A DNA stretch of 64,000 bases from Paracoccus lichenicola (lineage in GTDB: Bacteria > Pseudomonadota > Alphaproteobacteria > Rhodobacterales > Rhodobacteraceae): positions 62,001 through 126,000 of the forward strand of contig NZ_WMBT01000004.1 of assembly GCF_009708075.1 (NCBI RefSeq), in the 5' to 3' direction. Position 1 is the first letter of the stretch. Each line of letters begins with the position of its first letter. Of the stretch, positions 1-8,503 are shown in pieces. The notes under the pieces are model-generated. The model saw only the letters and a program-made list of their open reading frames with translations, searched no databases and was not told the DNA's origin. The translations under genes were made by a program, and so were the position numbers.

Positions 1-321
1 GCCGGGACCGCTGGTCCTGCTGCCGATATGCGTCATCCGCCCGCGCTGCGCCATGTCGCAGGCGTGCCGGGCCGCCACCTGCGCCAGCACCGGATCGGGC
101 TGCACGGGCTGCAGGCCTGCCTTGCGGCGCACGGCATTCGTGGCCGCCGCGCCGTGGCTGTTCTGGCTGGAACTGGTGGCAAGGCAGGTGGCCTTGCCCG
201 CCGACATCAGTTGCATGGCATGGGGGTCGCCGCCCCCGGCCTTGATGCCCGTTGTGGACTGCGCGCAGCCCGACAGGACGGCACAGACCAGAAGGGCGGA
301 CAATCGCATGGGATGTGTCAT
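1..321 (-). CDS. CAP/SCP-domain (YkwD-like) lipoprotein, partial
   Basis: Partial gene on the minus strand; the first 107 residues are present and the C-terminus lies beyond the window start. It opens with a lipoprotein signal (MTHPMRLSALLVCAVLSGC, lipobox LSGC), so the product should be exported and lipid-anchored. Residues about 70-107 show the start of a CAP/PR-1 domain: AGLQPVQPDPVLAQVAARHACDM followed by AQRGRMTHIGS, with the typical HA-DMA and G-MTH-G spacing. Family members are secreted and of mostly unknown molecular function. An internal Met5 (position 309) is an alternative start. It is divergent from the LysM gene. Confidence 0.75.
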   Translation of the reverse strand, partial: MTHPMRLSALLVCAVLSGCAQSTTGIKAGGGDPHAMQLMSAGKATCLATSSSQNSHGAAATNAVRRKAGLQPVQPDPVLAQVAARHACDMAQRGRMTHIGSRTSGPG

Positions 322-447
322 GATTTCACCTTGTGAAGCAAAGTGCACTCTACGGGTGAAAGCATGAATGAAGTAACAATGCACGGTTGCAATTTAGGGG
401 ACGGGCCATGCGATAACCAGATGGAACGCTTGCTTCAACCCCGCGTT

Positions 448-468
448 TTTCGTCAGATCACGACGAAA
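448..468. promoter_or_regulatory. Perfect 7-bp inverted repeat upstream of the LysM gene
   Basis: TTTCGTC (448-454) and GACGAAA (462-468) are perfect arms separated by 7 bases, 20 bases before the LysM start. This could be an operator or a leader hairpin. No regulator is identified and the role is inferred only from position. Confidence 0.3.
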
Positions 469-488
469 CACAGCCGAAAGGATGCATG

Positions 489-995
489 ATGGCCATCTGG
501 GATTTCGTGAAGGACGCCGGGAAATCGGTCTTCGGCAAGGCCGAGGCGGCCGAACCCGCCAAGCCGCAAGCCCCTGCCCCGGCGGCGGCAAAGCCCGCGC
601 ATGATCCCGACACCACCCGCAAGGTCGCGGCGCTGAAGGCCGAGTTGAAGGCGCTGAACCTGGACAAGGACGATGTCCACTTGACCCTGCGCGGCGATAC
701 CGTCAAGGTCGAAAGCAAGGGCGCCAACCGCGAGACGCTGGAAAAGCTGATCCTGGCCCTGGGCAACATCGAGGGCATCGCCAAGGTCGAGGCCGACCTG
801 CCGGATGCCGGACCCGAGGCAGGCAAGGCCCCCGTCTTCCACACCGTCAAGAAGGGCGAAACCCTGTCCGAGATCGCCAAGGCCTATCTGGGCAGCGCCG
901 GCAAGTACAACGCCATCTTCGAGGCGAACCGTCCGATGCTGTCCGATCCCGACAGGATCTATCCCGGCCAGACCCTGCGCATCCCGCAGGCGTGA
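489..995 (+). CDS. BON and LysM domain protein (YgaU/Kbp-like)
   Basis: A 168-residue protein with the YgaU/Kbp plan: a short N-terminal segment, an Ala/Pro-rich linker (about residues 18-40), a BON-type domain (about 45-100, ending with the idealised turn GNIEGIAKVEADL), and a C-terminal LysM domain (about 116-166, HTVKKGETLSEIAKAYLG ... YPGQTLRIPQ). E. coli Kbp is about 149 residues and cytoplasmic; likewise no signal peptide is visible here. LysM suggests binding of a peptidoglycan-like ligand; potassium sensing is known for Kbp but not shown here. The start at 489 fits the AAAGGA six bases upstream better than the ATG at 486. Confidence 0.8.
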   Translation: MAIWDFVKDAGKSVFGKAEAAEPAKPQAPAPAAAKPAHDPDTTRKVAALKAELKALNLDKDDVHLTLRGDTVKVESKGANRETLEKLILALGNIEGIAKVEADLPDAGPEAGKAPVFHTVKKGETLSEIAKAYLGSAGKYNAIFEANRPMLSDPDRIYPGQTLRIPQA

Positions 996-1001
996 CCCGC
1001 C

Positions 1002-1033
1002 GACGCGGCGTCCGCGCGACCTGACGCCGCGTC
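1002..1033. terminator. 10-bp perfect hairpin after the LysM gene
   Basis: GACGCGGCGT (1002-1011) and ACGCCGCGTC (1024-1033) form a perfect stem with a 12-base loop just after the LysM stop codon. There is no T-run on either side, so it is either an atypical terminator or an mRNA-stabilising hairpin. Confidence 0.4.
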
Positions 1034-1133
1034 TCCGCCCTGGCGCGCGGCCAAGCCCCTTGCCCCCCTTCCCGCCGATGGCCCATTGTGTTTCCCGAGA
1101 GGGATCAGGAGGATGGTCCCGGGGGGAGGATGG

Positions 1134-3017
1134 ATGAACCGCTTCATCAGCTATGACGACCGCAACGCCCTGGAAGCCGAGATGCCCTATGCGGCGCGCG
1201 ATCTTCCCGTCACGATCTACGGCTTTCTGGCCCGCACCGCCCAGCGGGTTCCCGACCGGCCCGCGATCAGCTTCCAGCTTCTCTCGGACCCGCGCGGCCA
1301 TGCGACGACCCTGACCTGGAAGGATCTGCTGGAACGCGTCACCGAGACCGCCAACCTGCTGCGCAAGCTGGGCGTCGGCCCGACCGACACCGTGGCCTAT
1401 CTGCTGCCCAACAGCATCGAGACGCCCGTGGTTCTGCTGGCGGGCGCGACGGCGGGGATCGTGAACCCCATCAATCCGCTGCTGGATGCCCAGCAGATCG
1501 CGGGCATCCTGCGCGAAACCCGCGCCAAGGTGCTGGTCACGCTGCGCGCCTTTCCCAAGACCGACGTGGCCCAGAAGGCCGCCGAGGCCGTGGCCCTGGC
1601 CCCCGGCGTCACCCATGTGGTCGAGGTGGACCTGAACCGCCACCTGCGCGGGTTGAAACGCTGGATCGTGCCGCTGATCCGCCCCCGCGTGAAGCGCCGC
1701 GGCAAGGCCAGGGTCCTGAACTTCGAGGCCGCGACCAGCGGCGAACGCCACACGCGCCTGGATTTCGAGGACATCCAGCAGGACCGGGTCGCGGCCTATT
1801 TCCACACCGGCGGCACCACCGGCACGCCCAAGGTGGCCCAGCACAAGTATTCCGGCATGATCTACAACGGCTGGCTGGGGGGATCGCTGCTGTTCGATGA
1901 AAACGACGTGCTGATGTGCCCGCTGCCGATGTTTCACGTCTTCGCCGCTTATCCGATCCTGATGTCCTGCCTTGCGTCGGGCGCGCATGTCGTGATGCCC
2001 ACCCCGGCCGGATACCGGGGCGAGGGGGTCTTCGAGAACTTCTGGAAGCTGATCGAACGCTGGCAGGCCACCTTCCTGATCACCGTGCCGACCGCGATTT
2101 CCGCGCTGATGCAGCGGCCCGTGAATGCCGACGTGTCGTCGCTGAAAACCGCCATTTCCGGTTCCGCCCCCCTGCCGATTGAATTGTACAACCGCTTCAA
2201 GTCCGCCACCGGGGTCGAGATCGCCGAGGGCTATGGCCTGACCGAGGCCACCTGCCTGGTCAGCTGCAACCCCGTGGATGGCGTGAAGAAGGTGGGTTCC
2301 GTGGGCATCCCCCTGCCCTATACCCAGGTCCGCATCCTGCGCCACGACGACGCGGGCCGCGCGCATGAATGCCCGACCGACGAAGTGGGCGAGATCTGCG
2401 TGGCCAATCCCGGCGTCTTCCCCGGATCCACCTATACCGAGGCCGACAAGAACCACGACCTGTTCGCCGACGACATCTATCTGCGCACGGGCGACCTGGG
2501 GCGGCTGGACGCGGACGGCTATCTGTGGATCACGGGCCGGGCCAAGGATCTGATCATCCGCGGCGGCCACAACATCGACCCCGCCGAGATCGAGGAAGCG
2601 ATGCTGTCCCACCCCGCCGTGGCCTTCGCGGGCGCCATCGGCCAGCCCGACAGCTTCGCGGGCGAGTTGCCCTGCGTTTACGTGGAACTGGTCGCGGGCG
2701 CCCAGGTCACCACGCACGAGCTTCTGGCCCATGCGCGCGATCACATCCACGAACGGGCGGCCTATCCCAAGCATGTGGAAATCCTGCCCGAGCTGCCGAA
2801 AACCGCGGTGGGCAAGATCTTCAAGCCCGACCTGCGCCGCCTGGCGATCAAGCGGGTCTATGACAAGGCGCTGGCGGGCACCGGCGCCCATGTGGCCGAA
2901 GTGGTCGAGGACAAGAAGCGCGGCCTGGTGGCACGGCTTGCCCGCGACGGGGATGTGGATGAAGCGGCAGTGAAGGCCAAGCTGGGCGAATTCACGCGGC
3001 CGTGGGAGTGGGGATAG
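1134..3017 (+). CDS. Acyl-CoA synthetase (AMP-forming)
   Basis: A 627-residue adenylate-forming enzyme that should activate a carboxylic (fatty) acid to acyl-AMP and then acyl-CoA. All core motifs are present: the phosphate-binding loop TGGTTGTPK, the adenine/aryl motif EGYGLTEATC, the hinge region YLRTGDLGRLDADGYLWITG followed by RAKDLIIRGGHNI, and the C-terminal catalytic lysine in PKTAVGKIFK. The start at 1134 follows the purine-rich GGGGGGAGGA; an upstream in-frame ATG at 1086 lacks a comparable site. No signal peptide is visible. It stands alone rather than in a beta-oxidation operon, so the chain length of the substrate cannot be predicted. Confidence 0.9.
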   Translation: MNRFISYDDRNALEAEMPYAARDLPVTIYGFLARTAQRVPDRPAISFQLLSDPRGHATTLTWKDLLERVTETANLLRKLGVGPTDTVAYLLPNSIETPVVLLAGATAGIVNPINPLLDAQQIAGILRETRAKVLVTLRAFPKTDVAQKAAEAVALAPGVTHVVEVDLNRHLRGLKRWIVPLIRPRVKRRGKARVLNFEAATSGERHTRLDFEDIQQDRVAAYFHTGGTTGTPKVAQHKYSGMIYNGWLGGSLLFDENDVLMCPLPMFHVFAAYPILMSCLASGAHVVMPTPAGYRGEGVFENFWKLIERWQATFLITVPTAISALMQRPVNADVSSLKTAISGSAPLPIELYNRFKSATGVEIAEGYGLTEATCLVSCNPVDGVKKVGSVGIPLPYTQVRILRHDDAGRAHECPTDEVGEICVANPGVFPGSTYTEADKNHDLFADDIYLRTGDLGRLDADGYLWITGRAKDLIIRGGHNIDPAEIEEAMLSHPAVAFAGAIGQPDSFAGELPCVYVELVAGAQVTTHELLAHARDHIHERAAYPKHVEILPELPKTAVGKIFKPDLRRLAIKRVYDKALAGTGAHVAEVVEDKKRGLVARLARDGDVDEAAVKAKLGEFTRPWEWG

Positions 3018-3215
3018 CACCCAAGGCGGCGGTTCTGACCGGATGATGGCGACGATCCGATCCGGCCTGTCCCGCATCAGCCTGATCTTGCGGCTTTTCC
3101 CGCACGGACAAGTGCCGCCTGGCCAGGCAGGAGTGGCCCGGTAACGCGCCTGTGTCTTGGGCGACGGCGCGATTCGGGGCAGGCTGAACCATTGCAACAA
3201 GAGACAGGAGCCTTC

Positions 3216-3368
3216 ATGACGCGACTTTCCCTTGCCACTCTGACCGCTTGCCTGCTGGCCGCCCCGGTCCTGGCCTTTGACGGCCCGACCGCGACGGACA
3301 CCGCAGCAAGCCCGACGCCCACGGTGATCGCGGCCAACTGCCCCGGCAAGCCGCCGGTGAACGCCTGA
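3216..3368 (+). CDS. Small secreted hypothetical protein (50 aa)
   Basis: A short open frame (MTRLSLATLTACLLAAPVLA as signal peptide, then FDGPTATDTAASPTPT and a tail with one Cys, ANCPGKPPVNA). The ribosome site AGACAGGAG lies just upstream. The predicted mature peptide is about 30 residues, rich in Thr, Pro and Ala, with a single Cys. The signal peptide and ribosome site support translation. I do not recognise a family and no function can be assigned. It sits alone between the acyl-CoA synthetase and a palindromic repeat cluster. Confidence 0.55.
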   Translation: MTRLSLATLTACLLAAPVLAFDGPTATDTAASPTPTVIAANCPGKPPVNA

Positions 3369-3462
3369 AATCAGCGCAACGCCTGCGGGCGTTGCGTGTT
3401 TGAAGGGGGTTTGGACCCCGCCGATCTGCGCCGGGAATGGTGGGGTGGAACCCACCCTACAG

Positions 3463-3528
3463 GTAGGGTGGGTGATTTCACGCACCTCTTTTCGTGTGAC
3501 GATGGTGCGTGCAAAGCACGCACCCTAC
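3463..3528. repeat. Palindromic intergenic repeat, copy 1
   Basis: Begins GTAGGGTGGGTGATTTCACG and ends GCAAAGCACGCACCCTAC, so the outer ends are inverted repeats and each half contains an inner hairpin (GTG..TTTCAC and GTGCGTGCAAAGCACGCAC). This is the structure of a REP/MITE-like element. Copy 2 is at 3608-3675. Confidence 0.7.
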
Positions 3529-3607
3529 GCTTGCTGCGGGTGTTGCGTTCTTGCAGAGTGGGGTCACACCCCAATTTCCGGCTTGAAAGAAAAAGGCAAC
3601 TCGATCT

Positions 3608-3675
3608 GTAGGGTGCGTGATTTCACGCACCATTTTCTTGCGTGATGGTGGTGCGTGCAGAGCACGGCACCCTAC
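3608..3675. repeat. Palindromic intergenic repeat, copy 2
   Basis: Same architecture as copy 1: begins GTAGGGTGCGTGATTTCACG and ends GCAGAGCACGGCACCCTAC. The outer arms GTAGGGTGC/GGCACCCTAC pair. The copies differ at a few positions and by two bases in length, and lie in the same orientation about 80 bases apart. Confidence 0.7.
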
Positions 3676-3718
3676 GCTGCCAACCGGCAAGGTTGGTGGG
3701 GAAACCCCTACCCTTCGC

Positions 3719-5374
3719 TCACCGCGTGAACTTCTTGTATTTCACCCGCTTCGGCTCGATCGAGTCCGGTCCCAACCGCCGCACCTTGTCCTTTTCGTAA
3801 TCCTCGAAGTTCCCCTCGAAGAACTCGACATGGGCGTCGCCCTCGAACGCCAGGATATGCGTGCAAAGCCGGTCCAGGAAGAACCGGTCGTGCGAGATGA
3901 TGATCGCGCAGCCCGCGAAATTCTCGATCGCGGCTTCCAGGGCCTGCAGGGTTTCCACGTCCAGGTCGTTGGTCGGTTCGTCCAGCAGCAGCAGGTTGCC
4001 GCCCGATTTCAAAAGCTTGGCCATGTGAACGCGGTTGCGTTCGCCGCCCGACAGCAGGCCCACCTTTTTCTGCTGGTCGCCGCCCTTGAAGTTGAAGGAA
4101 CCCACATAGTTGCGGCTGTTCACCTGCGCGTCGCCCAGTTCGATCACCTCGGCCCCGCCCGAGATTTCCTCCCACACGGTCTTGTCGGGATCCAGGCTGT
4201 CGCGGGACTGGTCGACATAGGACATCTTCACCGTCTCGCCGATGGTGATGGTGCCTTCGTCGGGGGCCTCTTGCCCGGTGATCATCTTGAACAGGGTCGA
4301 TTTGCCCGCGCCGTTGGGGCCGATCACGCCGATGATGCCGCCGGGCGGCAGGCTGAAGGACAGATCCTCGATCAGCAGCTTGTCGCCCATGTGCTTTTTC
4401 AAGCCCTCGACCTCGACCACCTTGCCGCCCAGGCGCGGGCCGTGGGGGATGACGATCTGCGCCTTGCCGACCAGTTCCTTGACCGATTCGTCGGCCATCT
4501 TGTTATAGGCGGAAATCCGGGCCTTGGATTTGGCCTGCCGGGCCTTGGCGCCCGCGCGGATCCATTCCAGCTCCTTTTCCATGGCCTTCTGCTTGGACTT
4601 GTCCTCGCGCGCTTCCTGGGCGACCCGCTTGGCCTTGGCTTCCAGCCACGAGGAATAGTTGCCCTCGTGCGGCAGGCCCCGGCCGCGTTCCAGTTCCAGG
4701 ATCCAGCTTGTGATGTCGTCCAGGAAATAGCGGTCGTGGGTCACGGTCAGGATCGTGCCCTTGTATTCGATCAGGTGCTTTTGCAGCCAGGCGATGGTTT
4801 CCGCGTCCAGGTGGTTGGTGGGTTCGTCCAGCAGCAGCATGTCGGGGGCTTCCAGCAGCAGCTTGCACAAGGCCACGCGGCGGCGTTCGCCCCCCGACAG
4901 CGTTTCCACGTCGGCGTCGTCCGGCGGGCAGCGCAGCGCCTCCATCGCGATATCGACCTGGTTGTCCAGATCCCACAGGTTCTCGGCGTCGATCTCGTCC
5001 TGAAGGCGCGCCATCTCGTCGGCGGTCTCGTCGGAATAGTTCATCGCCAGTTCGTTGTAGCGGTCCAGCTTGGCCTGCTTGGCCTTGACGCCTTCCATGA
5101 CGTTGCCGCGTACGTTCAGTTGCGGATCGAGCCACGGTTCCTGCGACAGATAGCCGACCTTGGCGCCCTTGGCGGCCCAGGCCTCGCCCTGGAAATCCTT
5201 GTCGAGACCGGCCATCACCTTGAGCAGCGTCGATTTGCCGGCGCCGTTGACGCCGACGACGCCGATCTTGACGCCCGGCAGGAAGTTGAGGTGGATGTCC
5301 TGAAACACCTTCTTGCCGCCGGGATAGGTCTTGGACACGCCGTCCATGTGGTAGACGAACTGATAGGACGCCAT
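3719..5374 (-). CDS. ettA: Energy-dependent translational throttle protein EttA (ABC-F)
   Basis: A 551-residue ABC-F protein (E. coli EttA is 555). It has two ATP-binding cassettes and no membrane segments: Walker A GVNGAGKST with signature LSGGERRRVAL and LLLDEPTNHLD in the first half, GPNGAGKST with LSGGERNRVHMAK and LLLDEPTNDLD in the second. A charged linker lies between them (about residues 240-310). EttA binds the ribosomal E site and gates entry into elongation according to energy state. The start at 5374 (MASYQFVYHMDGVSK) is chosen because TGCAGGAGATT precedes it. The sulfotransferase gene lies upstream on the same strand. Confidence 0.93.
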   Translation of the reverse strand: MASYQFVYHMDGVSKTYPGGKKVFQDIHLNFLPGVKIGVVGVNGAGKSTLLKVMAGLDKDFQGEAWAAKGAKVGYLSQEPWLDPQLNVRGNVMEGVKAKQAKLDRYNELAMNYSDETADEMARLQDEIDAENLWDLDNQVDIAMEALRCPPDDADVETLSGGERRRVALCKLLLEAPDMLLLDEPTNHLDAETIAWLQKHLIEYKGTILTVTHDRYFLDDITSWILELERGRGLPHEGNYSSWLEAKAKRVAQEAREDKSKQKAMEKELEWIRAGAKARQAKSKARISAYNKMADESVKELVGKAQIVIPHGPRLGGKVVEVEGLKKHMGDKLLIEDLSFSLPPGGIIGVIGPNGAGKSTLFKMITGQEAPDEGTITIGETVKMSYVDQSRDSLDPDKTVWEEISGGAEVIELGDAQVNSRNYVGSFNFKGGDQQKKVGLLSGGERNRVHMAKLLKSGGNLLLLDEPTNDLDVETLQALEAAIENFAGCAIIISHDRFFLDRLCTHILAFEGDAHVEFFEGNFEDYEKDKVRRLGPDSIEPKRVKYKKFTR

Positions 5375-5431
5375 CGGAATCTCCTGCAAACTTTGGGTGC
5401 TATGTAGGCGAAAGCGGGGCCGGGCGAAAGG

Positions 5432-6277
5432 TCAGCGCGTCTCGGCCAGGAAATCGGGGCCGAGGTGGTCTTCCAGGAAGGCCAGTTGCGGGGCCATGCG
5501 GCGGACCAAGGCGGCCACGGCCTCGGGCGGGGGGCGCAGCGGGTTGCGGTTGGCAAAGACCTTGTCGGTCATATGCGAATAAACCCAGGGACCGATGCCC
5601 AGATAGGCTTCGACCTGGTCCATCACCCCTTGCGGATCGCGGGCGATGCGGCCGAAGGGCAGGACCAGCATGTCGGGGAAACGGGCCTGCCAACGGGGCA
5701 GGTAGGCTGCGTAATCGCCGCGGTCATAAAGGACCGGGTTGTCGATTTCCGCCATCCAGTCCGCCAGCGTCTCGGGGCGGCGCTTCTCGCGCGCCAGGTT
5801 CATGCGCAGTTGCGACACGGCGCGATCGACCGGGTGGCGGATCAGGTAGATGACGCGGGCCTTGGGCAGGAAACCCGCGACGTAATCGACGCCTTCGTCC
5901 GGCAGGGTCGAATATTCCGGAGTGAAATCCATCGGCAGGGCGACAGGCGGCGCGGGGGCGAAGACGCGCTTGTACCACTGGTTGTGGAACATCTTGCCGC
6001 GCGTGACGCCGTCCAGATAGGCGTCCAGTTCCGGCGGCACGGGGATGCCGCGCTTCGCATGGCGGTCGCGGATTTCCTGGGGCTTCTGGCGGTAATGCCA
6101 GCCGATCCACTTGCGATGGCCGGGGATGAACAGGTGGTTGAAATACTGGACCTCCTTGAAGGGAGGGATCCAGATCTGCGGGTGCTGGCCCAGCATCTGC
6201 GCCAGCCAGCTCGTGCCCGCCTTCTGCGCGCCGATGCACAGGGCAGCGGGCTTGCGCGGCTGGCCCGCGGGATCCAT
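5432..6277 (-). CDS. Sulfotransferase family protein
   Basis: A 281-residue protein with the PAPS-binding features of cytosolic-type sulfotransferases: a P-loop-like GAQKAGTSWLAQML at residues about 16-29 (5'-phosphosulfate loop), and YLIRHPVDRAVSQL in the middle (3'-phosphate motif with the conserved Arg and Ser). It also has the KEVQYFNHLF segment common in bacterial members. It should transfer sulfate from PAPS to an unknown acceptor, perhaps a glycan or lipid. It starts 17 bases after the MT-A70 gene on the same strand, so the two are probably co-transcribed. A second sulfotransferase-like domain occurs at 42471-44174. Confidence 0.85.
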   Translation of the reverse strand: MDPAGQPRKPAALCIGAQKAGTSWLAQMLGQHPQIWIPPFKEVQYFNHLFIPGHRKWIGWHYRQKPQEIRDRHAKRGIPVPPELDAYLDGVTRGKMFHNQWYKRVFAPAPPVALPMDFTPEYSTLPDEGVDYVAGFLPKARVIYLIRHPVDRAVSQLRMNLAREKRRPETLADWMAEIDNPVLYDRGDYAAYLPRWQARFPDMLVLPFGRIARDPQGVMDQVEAYLGIGPWVYSHMTDKVFANRNPLRPPPEAVAALVRRMAPQLAFLEDHLGPDFLAETR

Positions 6278-6294
6278 GACCGTGCCCAGACTGC

Positions 6295-6930
6295 TCAACG
6301 CAGCTTCACCACGTTGCTTTGGGAATGGTTGGAATAGGTGGGCCAGTCGGGCTGGTAATCGGCAGCCTGGTTGCCCCAGACGGTCCAGCCCTTGCGCGGG
6401 CCGCGCGCGAACATTTCCAGGCGCGGACCCCAGCTGCACGCCTCGATCAGGTCGTATTGCTCGTCGGGCTTGCGCGAGTGTTCGCGTTTCTGCGTGGCGA
6501 TGATGTTTTCCTGGCTGCGGCCGGGATCCAGAGTGCGCACGTCGCGGCCCCTCACGCCGAACAGAAGGATCTCGGTCACGTTGCGGAAATAGAACCCCAC
6601 GCCGCGCCGGTCGGGACCGCCGTCCTTGCGGGTCTTGTACCAGATCAGGTTCGACTTGTAGGCGAACCCCCAATGTTCCATCACCTTCAGCCCCTCGGGC
6701 AGAAGGGCGTTGGGCACCCACAGATACAGGTGCGCGCGGGCGTCGGCCACGGCCTCGACCGGCAGGTCGCAAATCTCGTCCAGCGTCATCGTCGGATAAC
6801 GCGACAGGCGCTTGTGTTCGGGCGCCATCTTGCCGGTGCGGTTCTGGAACTGCCAGGGCGGGTCGGCCAGGACGGTGCCGAACCTGACCGCGCCCGCGGT
6901 GGCCAGAAGATCGTCAGACGCGCTGCTCAA
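6295..6930 (-). CDS. MT-A70 family adenine methyltransferase
   Basis: An MT-A70/METTL3-fold N6-adenine methyltransferase of about 211 residues. The catalytic motif DPPW is at residues 23-26 (VLADPPWQF). It is followed by the family segments LYLWVPNALLPEGL, the WGF-YKSNLIWYK strand, FRNVTEILLFGVRG and a C-terminal EMFARGPRKGW. Bacterial members methylate DNA or RNA adenine; the substrate cannot be told from sequence. I chose the TTG at 6930 because a strong GGAGG lies five bases upstream; the ATG at 7014 gives a longer form with an unconserved-looking leader. It lies between rimO and the sulfotransferase gene. Confidence 0.82.
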   Translation of the reverse strand: MSSASDDLLATAGAVRFGTVLADPPWQFQNRTGKMAPEHKRLSRYPTMTLDEICDLPVEAVADARAHLYLWVPNALLPEGLKVMEHWGFAYKSNLIWYKTRKDGGPDRRGVGFYFRNVTEILLFGVRGRDVRTLDPGRSQENIIATQKREHSRKPDEQYDLIEACSWGPRLEMFARGPRKGWTVWGNQAADYQPDWPTYSNHSQSNVVKLR

Positions 6931-7028
6931 CGGGGCCTCCGGTGTCCTGGTTCGGTTATCCAGGGTTACCCATAACGGAGGGCCTGCCGGGCTGCCACCG
7001 TCAATTCGGGACATCCGGCCTGGCTGCG

Positions 7029-8405
7029 TCACAAGCGGCCCCAAAGGTCGTATTCGCCCGCCTCGTCCACCGTCACCGTCACGATGTCGCCGGGGGTCAG
7101 GGTTTCAAACCCCTCGTCGATGAACAGGTTGCCGTCGATCTCGGGCGCGTCGGCCTTGGTGCGGCAGGTGGCGCCGTCTTCGTCCACGCTGTCCACGATG
7201 ACCTGGATCCGGCTGCCCACCTTGGCGGCCAGCTTGGCCTCGGAAATGGCCTGGGCCTTTTCCATGAAGCGGTCAAAACGGTCCTGCTTCACTTCGGGCG
7301 CGACATGATCTGGCAGGTCGTTGGCCCGCGCGCCCTTGACGTTTTCGTACTGAAACGCGCCCACGCGGTCCAGTTGCGCCTCGTCCAGCCAGTCGAGCAG
7401 GGTCTGGAACTCGGCCTCGGTCTCGCCGGGATAGCCCACGATGAAGGTCGATCGCAGGGTGATCTCGGGGCAGATAGCGCGCCAGGCGGCGATCTCGTCC
7501 AGGGTGCGCGCCGCAGCCGCCGGGCGGGCCATGCGGCGCAGGGTGTCGGGGTGGGCGTGCTGGAAGGGGATGTCCAGATAGGGCAGCACCAGCCCCTCGG
7601 CCATCAGCGGGATCAGGTCGCGGACATGCGGATAGGGATAAACGTAATGCAGCCGCACCCAAGCCCCCAAGCCGCCCAGGTCGCGGGCCAGGTCGGTGAT
7701 GTGCGCGCGGTGGCCGCGTTCGGTCTCAAACCGGCGGTCCAGGCCATAGGCCGAGGTGTCCTGCGAAATCACCAGCAGTTCGCGCACCCCCGCCTGCACC
7801 AGCTTTTCGGCCTCTCGCACGACGGCATGGGCGGGGCGGCTGACCAGGCGCCCGCGCATGTCGGGGATGATGCAGAACTTGCAGCGGTGGTTGCAGCCCT
7901 CGGAAATCTTCAGATAGCTGTAATGGCGCGGGGTCAGGCTGACGCCGGATGCGGGCAACAGGTCGATGAAGGGATCGGGCTGCGGCGGCACCGCCTTGTG
8001 AACGGCGTCCAGCACGGCCTCGTATTGATGCGGGCCGGTGACGGCCAGCACCCGGGGATGCGCGCCGGTGATGTAGTCGGGTTCCGCCCCCAGGCAGCCC
8101 GTGACCAGCACCTTGCCGTTCTCGCGCAGCGCCTCGCCGATGGCGTCCAGCGATTCGGCCTTGGCGCTGTCGAGGAACCCGCAGGTGTTCACGATCACCG
8201 CGTCCGCGCCCTTGTAATCGGGGCTGATCGCGTACCCTTCGGCCCGCAGGCGGGTCAGGATGCGTTCGCTGTCCACGAGCGCCTTGGGACAGCCGAGCGA
8301 GACCATGCCGATGGTCGGCTGGCCGTCGCGGCGTTCGCCAGGCTGTTCATCGGGGATCCGGGCGCGGGCCAGGTCGGGGCGCAGGTCGGGCGGGTTCATG
8401 TGCAT
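7029..8405 (-). CDS. rimO: Ribosomal protein S12 methylthiotransferase RimO
   Basis: A 458-residue radical SAM methylthiotransferase that modifies an aspartate of ribosomal protein S12. The N-terminal MTTase domain shows [14 protein letters not shown] and [20 protein letters not shown], carrying two of the three cluster cysteines. The radical SAM cluster motif is [16 protein letters not shown] (CxxxCxxC), and a C-terminal TRAM domain ends the protein. The S12-type sequence [13 protein letters not shown] separates it from MiaB. ATG codons at 8405 and 8399 are both possible starts. It is divergent from the secreted protein at 8504. Confidence 0.93.
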   Translation of the reverse strand: MHMNPPDLRPDLARARIPDEQPGERRDGQPTIGMVSLGCPKALVDSERILTRLRAEGYAISPDYKGADAVIVNTCGFLDSAKAESLDAIGEALRENGKVLVTGCLGAEPDYITGAHPRVLAVTGPHQYEAVLDAVHKAVPPQPDPFIDLLPASGVSLTPRHYSYLKISEGCNHRCKFCIIPDMRGRLVSRPAHAVVREAEKLVQAGVRELLVISQDTSAYGLDRRFETERGHRAHITDLARDLGGLGAWVRLHYVYPYPHVRDLIPLMAEGLVLPYLDIPFQHAHPDTLRRMARPAAAARTLDEIAAWRAICPEITLRSTFIVGYPGETEAEFQTLLDWLDEAQLDRVGAFQYENVKGARANDLPDHVAPEVKQDRFDRFMEKAQAISEAKLAAKVGSRIQVIVDSVDEDGATCRTKADAPEIDGNLFIDEGFETLTPGDIVTVTVDEAGEYDLWGRL

Positions 8406-8503
8406 CCGCCGCAGATAGGTGATTCGCCGCCGCCGGAAAAGGGGGATGCGCCTTCGCCGGAACGTGATTTCCCGAAAGCGCCCCGATCGGCAAGATAAAC
8501 CGC

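Larger units (their letters stand above)
3369..3718. other. Intergenic region carrying palindromic repeats
   Basis: About 350 bases with no convincing gene. It holds two full copies of a roughly 67-base palindromic repeat (listed separately), plus a nearby partial motif at about 3440-3460 (a GGGTGGAACCCACCCTAC palindrome). The region lies between the small secreted protein (+) and the end of ettA (-), so it also serves as the shared 3' region for convergent transcription. Confidence 0.6.

Noticed and set aside
453..3485. A minus-strand open frame of about 1010 codons covering the LysM and acyl-CoA synthetase genes.
   Set aside because: It is the antisense shadow of two clear plus-strand genes. 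The composition (Gly, Arg, His, Ala rich with no domain) is what high-GC DNA gives in antisense.
3617..5407. A plus-strand open frame of about 596 codons over ettA.
   Set aside because: Antisense to ettA, which has every ABC-F motif; the frame begins inside the repeat region.
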